Assembly (NCBI RefSeq): GCF_003461955.1
Contig: NZ_QTYB01000003.1
Coordinates: forward strand, 1 to 64,000
Reading direction: 5' to 3'
DNA length: 64,000 nt
From: Ruminococcus sp. AM36-2AA
GTDB lineage: Bacteria > Bacillota > Clostridia > Lachnospirales > Lachnospiraceae
This document shows positions 47,688-56,110 of this stretch, piece after piece. The notes beneath the pieces are model-generated. The model worked only from the letters and a program-made list of their open reading frames with translations, searched no databases and was not told where the DNA came from. How positions within the stretch are numbered: position 1 is the stretch's first letter; every line of letters begins with the position of its first letter. Both the position numbers and the translations under genes were made by a program.

Positions 47688-48676
47688 TGATAGACAGGTG
47701 CGGAAGAAATATTGATTATCTCAGGATTTCCGTAACTGACAGATGTAATTTGCGGTGTATTTATTGTATGCCGGAGGAGGGAGTGCAGCATGTGGAGCGC
47801 TCCCTCATTTTGCAGGAAGAGGAAATTTTGAGGATCTGCCGGGTGATGGCAGAGCTGGGAATCCGGAAGATCAAGCTTACCGGCGGGGAGCCGCTGGTGC
47901 GGCCGCGGATGCCCCTGCTGGTGGAAAAACTGAAAAACATGCCGGGGATCGAGAAGGTGACTCTGACTACAAATGGTGTGCTGCTGAAAGAGCAGATGAG
48001 GGATTTTGCCCAGGCGGGACTGGACGGATTGAATATCAGTCTGGATACGCTGGATGAGGTCTGCAGCAGGCAGATCACCAGGCGGGATGAACTGGGACGG
48101 ACGCTTGAGGGGATTTCAGAGGCGCTGAAGTATCCGGAAATTTCATTGAAGATCAACTGTGTGCCTCTTGGGATTCCGGAGCAGGATCTCTGCCGGGTGG
48201 CGTTTCTTGCAAAAGACCATAAGGTGCATGTGCGGTTTATTGAGATGATGCCTATTGGAATGGGAAAAGAATTTCATGGGGTGTCGGAGGAGGAACTGCT
48301 TGGGATCCTTGGGGAAAAACTTCCGCGGTTTTCGCCGTATGTGGGGGAGCCGCTTGGAAATGGTCCCTGCCATTATTATGATGTGGATGGCTTTTCCGGG
48401 AAGATCGGATTTATCAGTGCGGTGAGTCATAAGTTCTGCGGGGAGTGCAACCGGATCCGGCTGACTTCCCAGGGGTTTTTGAAGACTTGTCTGCAGTATG
48501 CGGCGGGGCGGGATCTTCGAGGGGTGATCCGCAGTGGTGGTTCGGATGAAGAGCTGAAAGCTGTGATCCTGGAGGCTCTGGCGGAGAAACCGGACGGGCA
48601 TGTTTTTGGCGGAGGGTTGGAGAAACAGAAGGATGATAAGACGGAGAAGCTTTGTATGGCTCAGATCGGAGGTTGA
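47687..48676 (+). CDS. moaA: GTP 3',8-cyclase (radical SAM)
   Basis: A 329-residue radical SAM enzyme that starts molybdopterin synthesis from GTP. The SAM cluster motif is Cys20-x3-Cys24-x2-Cys27 (CNLRCIYC), preceded by DYLRISVTDR. KLTGGEPLVR is the SAM-binding GGEP motif. The C-terminal second 4Fe-4S cluster that binds GTP is FCGECNRIRLTSQGFLKTC. The usual C-terminal GG-like end is present as QIGG. It overlaps moaC by one base and is followed directly by mogA. GC-rich codon choice is stronger here than in metG. Confidence 0.96.
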   Translation: MIDRCGRNIDYLRISVTDRCNLRCIYCMPEEGVQHVERSLILQEEEILRICRVMAELGIRKIKLTGGEPLVRPRMPLLVEKLKNMPGIEKVTLTTNGVLLKEQMRDFAQAGLDGLNISLDTLDEVCSRQITRRDELGRTLEGISEALKYPEISLKINCVPLGIPEQDLCRVAFLAKDHKVHVRFIEMMPIGMGKEFHGVSEEELLGILGEKLPRFSPYVGEPLGNGPCHYYDVDGFSGKIGFISAVSHKFCGECNRIRLTSQGFLKTCLQYAAGRDLRGVIRSGGSDEELKAVILEALAEKPDGHVFGGGLEKQKDDKTEKLCMAQIGG

Positions 48677-48679
48677 GTG

Positions 48680-49168
48680 ATGAAGAGAGTTGCGGTGATC
48701 ACTTCTAGTGATAAGGGTTACAGAGGGGAACGTGAGGATCTTAGCGGGCCGGCTGCGAAAGAGATTGTGGAAGCGGCAGGGTATGTGGTTGTTTCTATGG
48801 ATGTTTTGCCGGATGACCGTGGGTTGCTGAGTGCACGGATGGCTGAGATTGCGGATCAGGGTCTGGCGGAGCTGATCTTGACTACGGGTGGTACCGGGTT
48901 TTCACAGAGGGATGTGACACCGGAGGCTACGGAGGATGTGATCGAGCGGCGTGTGCCGGGGATCCCGGAGGCGATGCGGGCGTTTAGTCTGACGATCACG
49001 AAGCGGGCGATGTTGAGCCGGGCTACGGCTGGGATCCGGAAGGGAACGCTGATCGTTAATCTGCCGGGGAGTCCTAAGGCTGTGCGGGAGTGCCTGGAGG
49101 TTATTATTGAGGCGTTGGGGCATGGGATTGAGATTTTGACCGGCGATGCTGGAGAATGCGGACGGTAG
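48680..49168 (+). CDS. mogA: Molybdopterin adenylyltransferase (MogA/MoaB family)
   Basis: A 162-residue protein of the MoCF-binding family that adenylates molybdopterin before metal insertion. The signature LILTTGGTGFSQRDVTPEAT and LIVNLPGSPKAVRECLE are present. ATG 48680 has GGAGG eight bases upstream; a GTG one codon earlier, next to the moaA stop, is also possible. It closes the moaC-moaA-mogA run. No moaD, moaE, moeA or molybdate transporter gene is in the window. Confidence 0.93.
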   Translation: MKRVAVITSSDKGYRGEREDLSGPAAKEIVEAAGYVVVSMDVLPDDRGLLSARMAEIADQGLAELILTTGGTGFSQRDVTPEATEDVIERRVPGIPEAMRAFSLTITKRAMLSRATAGIRKGTLIVNLPGSPKAVRECLEVIIEALGHGIEILTGDAGECGR

Positions 49169-49201
49169 TGTGTGGTGTATACTTAGACTAACGAACGGAC
49201 G

Positions 49202-49382
49202 CCCAACGGAGGCAGGGCCAGTACGGTGACACGCTGCGCGGCCTGTTCGGCTGCGTCGCTGATTTGCTGCCATTCGCGCCAACTCGCCTGCGGCTCAAAC
49301 AGGGCGCTCGGTGGCAGCAGCTATACTCGCCTCTCGACGGCCGCTCCGCTAACGTCACCGTACTGGCCCTGCCTCCGTTGGG
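49202..49382. repeat. 181-base inverted-repeat element with 29-bp perfect arms
   Basis: The 29-bp arm at 49202-49230 (begins CCCAACGGAGGCAGGGCCAG) is exactly complementary to 49354-49382. Inside, TGCTGCCA (49265-49272) pairs with TGGCAGCA (49312-49319). There is no T-run; a short ORF inside lacks a ribosome site. The remaining intergenic stretch to 49544 holds two copies of ATGTGGTAGGTTTT and nothing else recognised. Confidence 0.82.
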
Positions 49383-49544
49383 CTGGTTGTTGGATGTGGT
49401 AGGTTTTATGATTAAAATTCATCTCCAGCGATTCATAATTCCTGAGGCTTGAGAGTTACATGTGGTAGGTTTTGGAAATCAATATTGCTGGTGTGATATA
49501 GGAATAAATTTGGTAATGATGTGTAATTAATAGGAGTTTTTATT

Positions 49545-50753
49545 ATGGGAAAAGTACTTGCGGTTTGTATCAGTGAAAGGAAGGGGACGCAGAAGCGGAA
49601 TGTTGGTTCAGCGGTTTTTGTGAAGGACTGGGGGATCGAGGGAGATGCTCATGCTGGGAAGTGGCATCGTCAGGTGAGCCTTCTTTCGAATGAAAAGATC
49701 AATGCGTTCCGTGCAAAGGGTGCAGAGGTTGAGGATGGTGCTTTTGGTGAGAATCTGGTTGTGGAGGGGATTGATTTTGCGAAGCTTCCGGTTGGTACCA
49801 GATTTCGCTGTGGCGAAGTTGTGCTGGAGCTGACTCAGATCGGAAAAGAGTGCCACAATGGCTGTGCCATTTTCCAGAAGATGGGTGAGTGCATCATGCC
49901 ACGGGAAGGTGTGTTTACAAGAGTGCTGAAAGGTGGAAAAGTTTCTGTCGGTGACGAGATGTCTGTGGATAAGGCTATGATTTTTGATACCCATGCCCAT
50001 TATGACGATGAGGCTTTTGACGAGGATCGGTTTGAGATGCTTGAGAGTATGCAGGAGAACGGGATTGGGCATATTGTGGATGTGTGTGCTTCCGTGGGAC
50101 ATTTTGACAGAGTTTATGATCTGGTGGAGAAATATCCTTTCGTTTATGGTGCAGTAGGCGTGCATCCGGATGATGCGGATAAGGTGGATGTAGCTGTTCT
50201 GGATGAGATCCGTAGATATTGCGACATGGAAAAAACTGTGGCAGTGGGTGAGATCGGCTTGGATTATTACTGGCATAAGGAAAAAGAGGAGCATCTTCTT
50301 CAGCAGAAGGTTTTCCGCCAGCAGATGGACATTGCCCGCGAGAAAAAGCTTCCGTTTATGATTCATAGCCGCGATGCCGCGGAGGATACGTTGAATATTG
50401 TGAAAGAATATATGAAGGACGGAATGTATGGTGGAATTATTCATTGTTTTTCATATAGTAAAGAAATTGCAAGAGAGTATCTGAACATGGGACTTTATCT
50501 GGGAATCGGCGGAGTAATCACATTTAAAAATTCCCGGAAGCTGAAAGAAGTGGTGGAGTATGCACCACTGAACCAGATTCTGCTGGAAACCGACTGCCCG
50601 TATATGGCCCCTGTCCCAAACCGTGGGAAACGAAACAGCTCGCTGTATCTGCCGGAGGTTGTGAAGACGATCGCGGAGTTGAAAGGTGTCAGCTGCGAGG
50701 AGGTTGTGGCTGTGACGGAGAGTAATGCGTTGCGGGTGTTTGGGTTGGTTTGA
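49545..50753 (+). CDS. Fusion of a MOSC domain with a TatD-family metal-dependent DNase
   Basis: A 402-residue protein. Residues 1-143 are a MOSC domain, the sulfur-carrier domain of molybdenum cofactor sulfurases and YiiM-like proteins: WGIEGDAHAG, FGENLVVEGIDF and a Cys-bearing GKECHNGCAIF. Residues 145-402 are a complete TatD hydrolase: THAHYDDEAF (metal His pair), VGEIGLDYYW (Glu), MIHSRDA (His), IIHCFSYS (His) and LETDCPY (Asp). TatD's own Met lies at 49977 without a ribosome site, so the fusion appears real. AGGAG at 49532-49536 precedes the ATG. In many Firmicutes tatD follows metG; here the Moco genes lie between. Roles in Moco use and nucleic-acid repair or processing may simply be co-expressed. 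Confidence 0.9.
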   Translation: MGKVLAVCISERKGTQKRNVGSAVFVKDWGIEGDAHAGKWHRQVSLLSNEKINAFRAKGAEVEDGAFGENLVVEGIDFAKLPVGTRFRCGEVVLELTQIGKECHNGCAIFQKMGECIMPREGVFTRVLKGGKVSVGDEMSVDKAMIFDTHAHYDDEAFDEDRFEMLESMQENGIGHIVDVCASVGHFDRVYDLVEKYPFVYGAVGVHPDDADKVDVAVLDEIRRYCDMEKTVAVGEIGLDYYWHKEKEEHLLQQKVFRQQMDIAREKKLPFMIHSRDAAEDTLNIVKEYMKDGMYGGIIHCFSYSKEIAREYLNMGLYLGIGGVITFKNSRKLKEVVEYAPLNQILLETDCPYMAPVPNRGKRNSSLYLPEVVKTIAELKGVSCEEVVAVTESNALRVFGLV

Positions 50754-50839
50754 GAGTACTATGCTATTTGACGCCTTGTATTTTATTTCTACGATTGTTA
50801 TAATCAAATTATCAAAAAGAAGTGGAAGAAGGTGCCTAT

Positions 50840-51169
50840 ATGCAGAAAAGAATAAGGAATATATTGAAAGAATTCGAACAATGTATGAGAAATGTGTTCA
50901 AAGAAGATTTTTGCAAAATTCTTGTATATGGTTCCTACGCCAGAGGAGACTACAACGAAAACTCAGATGTTGATGTTATGATACTTGTCAATACTCCGTT
51001 GGAAAAAATTAATTCTTATTATGATCAGGTTTCAGACTGTGCTTTTGATTTTATGATGAAATATGGAGTAGATATTTCTCCGGTTATAAAAAATGTAGAA
51101 CATTTTAATTATTGGAAAGATGATCTGCCGTATTATCATAATGTATTAAAGGAAGGGGTGGCTGTTTAG
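50840..51169 (+). CDS. mntA: MNT-type minimal nucleotidyltransferase
   Basis: A 109-residue protein with the NTase signature G31-S-Y-A-R-G-D and D43-x-D45 (NSDVDVMIL). Small NTases of this kind pair with HEPN proteins as toxin-antitoxin or defence modules, where the NTase can AMPylate the HEPN partner. The next gene is such a partner and starts inside its stop (TAGTG). ATG 50840 is set by GAAGGTG; the longer frame has no better site. The third catalytic Asp is probably in KYGVDISPV. Confidence 0.85.
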   Translation: MQKRIRNILKEFEQCMRNVFKEDFCKILVYGSYARGDYNENSDVDVMILVNTPLEKINSYYDQVSDCAFDFMMKYGVDISPVIKNVEHFNYWKDDLPYYHNVLKEGVAV

Positions 51170-51579
51170 TGGATAATGAAAAACGACAGGCCCTTTCAAA
51201 GTATCGTATGGAGCAGTCGGAAGAGACATTAAAAGCAGCCAGAATGTGTTTGGACAATAAATTGTTGAAAGACTGTATTAATAGATGTTATTATGTTGCG
51301 TTTTATGCGGTGAAAGCAGTTCTGGCTATTGAGGGTACTGATTTTAAGAGGCATAAGGATGCAATTGCATATTTTAATAAAACCTATGTTGCATCGGGAA
51401 AATTTCCAAGGGATGTAGGTAAATTGCTTGGAAGATTGAAAACGGTCAGAGAGGACAGTGATTATAGTGAATTTTATATTGCTTCCTTAGAAGATGCAAC
51501 TAAGCAGTATGAGGCGGCTTGCTTTATTAAGAATGAAATAGAGAAGTATTTGGAAGAAAATAACGACTTAAAGATGTAG
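51169..51579 (+). CDS. HEPN-domain protein, partner of the MNT nucleotidyltransferase
   Basis: A 136-residue all-helical protein of the HEPN/UPF0332 type: INRCYYVAFYAVKAVLAIEG, FKRHKDAIAYF, GRLKTVREDSDYSEFY. HEPN proteins in such pairs are often RNases with an R-x4-6-H motif; a classic RxxxxH is not obvious here, so catalytic activity is uncertain. The start is GTG overlapping the NTase stop. It is followed by the bidirectional terminator at 51664-51736 and then the cas operon, so it is part of a defence cluster. Confidence 0.83.
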   Translation: MDNEKRQALSKYRMEQSEETLKAARMCLDNKLLKDCINRCYYVAFYAVKAVLAIEGTDFKRHKDAIAYFNKTYVASGKFPRDVGKLLGRLKTVREDSDYSEFYIASLEDATKQYEAACFIKNEIEKYLEENNDLKM

Positions 51580-51663
51580 GAATTGAACTCTGAAGTGATT
51601 GTAAATTGTTAGAAAGCAGAGAGCTACAGTTTATGAATCTAGTAGGAGATAAATTTATATAGC

Positions 51664-51736
51664 AAAAAGAGTCACTGTATAGAAGATGAGAAAGGAAGTA
51701 TATCCTTGAATCATCTGGTTTGCAGTGGCTCTTTTT
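51664..51736. terminator. Bidirectional terminator between HEPN and the crRNA-like RNA
   Basis: AAAAAGAGTCACTG (51664-51677) pairs with CAGTGGCTCTTTTT (51723-51736) over 14 bp, with an inner AGATGA/TCATCT stem. The A- and T-runs at the two ends let it stop transcription from either side. The 84 bases before it hold nothing recognised. Confidence 0.8.
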
Positions 51737-51770
51737 GTTGGGCTTTCCAATATGGAACTATTATAGTGAT

Positions 51771-51831
51771 TGAAATTATAAACCAATGGTTAATAATCTA
51801 AATTTACATTCCAAAATGTAAGATATTTTTA
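51771..51831 (-). ncRNA. Solitary crRNA-like RNA (CreR/CreA-like) predicted to repress cas
   Basis: On the minus strand, 51819-51802 reads ACATTTTGGAATGTAAAT and matches the 3' 18 bases of the CRISPR repeat at 17 positions; the ACATT/AATGT hairpin for Cas6 and the 3' handle are intact, while the 5' half has decayed. The following bases, TTAGATTATTAACCATT, match the cas promoter region at 51883-51899 at 16 of 17 positions, with the mismatch at position 6. A TATAAT at 51840-51835 (minus strand; weak -35) could start it, and the terminator at 51664-51736 could end it. Only repeat-like sequence outside the array. Confidence 0.82.
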
Positions 51832-51882
51832 TATATTATAATTTATGTAGATGAAAAAATAAAGGAATATTTTATTAACCCA

Positions 51883-51934
51883 TTAGAATATTAACCATTT
51901 TTATATTGACTTTATATAAAGCAAATGCTACTAT
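51883..51934 (+). promoter_or_regulatory. cas operon promoter with target site of the crRNA-like RNA
   Basis: TTGACT at 51906-51911, 17 bases, TACTAT at 51929-51934 form the promoter. The predicted Cascade target begins at 51883, preceded by CCA (51880-51882), a PAM known for clostridial type I-B systems. A Cascade footprint of about 36 bases from there would cover the -35 box. Confidence 0.78.
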
Positions 51935-51995
51935 AAAAACAAGAAAACACCAACCAATTAATCATTCACAGCAGAAAGGAGGAACAAAAAACATA

Positions 51996-52718
51996 ATGAA
52001 CGAATTAAAACTAGAATTTCAGTTGGAAACAACAGAGCTTCCGGCAGAGTTGGATAAAGTCTTACTAAGTTTCTTGAAAGCAGCTGTAGAAAAGTATTCT
52101 CCGGCACTTTTTGAGAAGCTCTATAATAAAACTTCATCTGTAATGAAAACATATTGCTTAAGTATGTATCTGCCTGGAGCCAGATTTACACCTGAGAAAA
52201 TACTACTTTCTCAAAATAGATTCAGCATGACTTTTTCAGATGCAGATATGGGGGAATTGATTGAATTTTATAATGCATTTGCAGTTATGAAATATAAACT
52301 TTACCCTATGAACCAGAATTCTATGAAACTAATGTCGCTAAAAGCACAGAGAATTCCAGAAATAAAAGATACAGAACTTATTATAAAGATGAAGAGTGCG
52401 TTAATTGTTCGAAACCACAATTCTGAAGATAACAGTGATAAGTATTATACCTGTGAAGATGCGGAGTTTGAGAAAATGGTCACAGAGAATCTGAGGATAT
52501 TCTTAGAGAAGTTAAATCTGGAAATGGATATCAGCAGTTTTTCCATAATGCCGGTAAAAGCAAAAAAAGTAGTGACAAAAGTGTGGGGGCGTCCGGCAGA
52601 TGGAAGTATAGGAATATTCAAAATTACAGGGACATTGGAATTACTGAATCTTCTGCGAATGGCAGGACTTGGAAGTCGTAGATCAATCGGGCATGGACAA
52701 TGGGAAGTCATATATTAG
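51996..52718 (+). CDS. cas6: CRISPR-associated endoribonuclease Cas6
   Basis: A 240-residue RAMP nuclease that cuts the CRISPR transcript 3' of the repeat hairpin to give crRNAs with an 8-base handle. The C-terminal glycine-rich RNA-binding loop is clear: AGLGSRRSIGHGQWEV. An ISSFSIMPVKAKKVVTKVWGRP segment before it is typical. AGGAGG at 51977-51982 is 13 bases from ATG 51996, longer than usual; no better start is seen. First gene of the cas operon. Confidence 0.92.
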   Translation: MNELKLEFQLETTELPAELDKVLLSFLKAAVEKYSPALFEKLYNKTSSVMKTYCLSMYLPGARFTPEKILLSQNRFSMTFSDADMGELIEFYNAFAVMKYKLYPMNQNSMKLMSLKAQRIPEIKDTELIIKMKSALIVRNHNSEDNSDKYYTCEDAEFEKMVTENLRIFLEKLNLEMDISSFSIMPVKAKKVVTKVWGRPADGSIGIFKITGTLELLNLLRMAGLGSRRSIGHGQWEVIY

Positions 52719-52731
52719 GAGGTATGCTATC

Positions 52732-54446
52732 ATGGAAAAATATGTGATCACTCTTGGTGATTTCCTTAAAAATGCCGGGATCGTAGGATTTCATTATATG
52801 CTTAAATGTGCAGATGCAGAAGAAGGCGTTGATTTTGGCCATGGGGAAGAAGATCAGACCTTGTGGATCAATATGGATTTTGCCCAAAATGCGGACTGGA
52901 CAGATATGTATTTCAAGGCTTTTATTGAGTATTTTGGACCATTTAGCACATATCAGAAAATTTTAGATAAAATCCAGATATGCATGGATAAGATAAAAAA
53001 TGAAAGCTGGAATCCTGGTAAAACTGAAAAAGACGATCTGAAATTTATAAATGATAAGCTGTTATCGAACAGCTATCAGGCGGGATTTGCAAATATTCAA
53101 AAAAGTGTTCGGAATCCGGAAGTATATCAGCAACTGAAAAAGAATAAACTCAGCGATAAACTTTCGGCGGAAGAATTGAACAAACGCTTAGAAGAGCTTC
53201 AGGAATTTTTAAAACAGCCGGAGTGTAAGGAAACGTTTGCTATGAAAAGCATCATATATACGTATATCAATCGTTTCTGGAGTGGAAAAAGTTTTCTTTT
53301 ACGAACAAATGCGAAGAAAAATATGCGAGAGGTGTTTGAAAAGGATTTTTCGGAACCATTTCGACAGTATTTAAAGGCTGATCATAAGAAAGCAAAAGAT
53401 CTTTGCATTGATTGTGGTGATCCGATTGGACCGAAAGAAAAGATCTCGATAGCATTTATGAATGAAGTCGGCGATGATTTTACAAGAAAGCGTTCGGCGT
53501 TCTGGGATTGCAAAGTAGATGCATTTCTTTGTCCGGGATGTGCGTTTATATATGCATTAAGTCCTTTGGGATTTCGTCTTTATGCAAACAAATTTGTTTT
53601 TGTAAATATAAATAACAATGTCAGGGCATTGCTGGATGCGAACTCCAAAGTTGGAAAAGTTGATCAAGAAGGAGAAAAAACAGAAAACAAAAAGTATGCT
53701 CAGTGGTTTGCAGAGACGATCAATATCTTGTTGAGAGAGAAACAGCAGGAATTAACAAATGTGCAGGTGATTCTGCGGGGAATAGGCGCGGACGACAGAT
53801 ATAAATTAAGTATCATTCACAGAAAGATGCTGAAAATCATCAGTGAGCCAAGAGTATCAGACGCATTGACTGCATTGGCTAAAGCACCGCTTACAAAAAT
53901 TAATAATGAGTTTGTAAATGTTCACGAAACAACGGTTATGAATCTTTTACAGCATCGAGAACAATATCGGTTGCTGAACTATTTACTTAAAGAAAATGTA
54001 AAAGAAGAATCAATGAACTTTTATATATTCTGGGTATATGAAGTGCAGCTGTGGACAGACCTTGTGGAGAAGTATCCGGAACGTGGAGAAAGACATCAGA
54101 AAGGAAAGGGGATTGCTATGTATTGCGGAAGTATTAAAAAAAGTGGAGCAGATCTAAGAAAAGCAATTATGAAAGCAAAAGGTTTAACTTCCGGTGATGG
54201 ATTAAGAGGAATCGAATACCAGTTGTTAAATGCATTAGCTGTCAAAAATGTAGACAAGTTTATGGATATTGTACTGCGTTTATACAGTGCGTATGGTGGT
54301 CAGAGAACGGAAGATGGACATGAACTTCTGATTCCAAGCGGTTTTGTACAGATGTTAAATGATAAAGAAAAATTTACAAGATATGGATATGCATTTGTAA
54401 TAGGATTAGAAGGATCCTATGAAAAAGAAAAGGAGGAAGCAAAATC

Positions 54447-54450
<4 letters not shown>
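52732..54450 (+). CDS. cas8b: Type I-B Cascade large subunit Cas8 (Cst1-like)
   Basis: A 572-residue large subunit of the Cascade complex, expected to recognise the PAM. Two zinc-finger-like pairs, Cys225-x2-Cys228 (CIDCGDPIG) and Cys267-x2-Cys270 (CPGCAFIYALSPLGF), are the mark of the Cst1/Cas8 proteins of the Tneap branch of type I-B. ATG 52732 follows AGGAGG, 13 bases after cas6. Its stop overlaps the cas7 start (ATGA). Sequence outside the zinc region is poorly conserved in this family, so the subtype rests on gene order and the neighbours. Confidence 0.88.
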
Positions 54451-56019
<1,569 letters not shown>

Positions 56020-56071
56020 TAAAAAATATGTTTTGTAGTGACTAAGTGATAAAGGGAATTGTGCATAGCTG

Positions 56072-56097
56072 GGAGGCGGGACTGTGGTTCTGCCTCC
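56072..56097 (+). promoter_or_regulatory. Stem-loop directly before the cas3 ribosome site
   Basis: GGAGGCGGGAC (56072-56082) pairs with GTTCTGCCTCC (56087-56097) over 11 bp around TGTG, GC-rich in an AT-rich operon. No T-run follows; the cas3 site AAGGAG starts two bases later. It may protect or attenuate the cas3 part of the mRNA. Confidence 0.6.
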
Positions 56098-56110
56098 GGA
56101 AGGAGACATT

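Noticed and set aside
49264..49452. Plus-strand ORF of 62 codons after mogA
   Set aside because: It lies mainly inside the 49202-49382 inverted repeat and has no ribosome site or conserved pattern.
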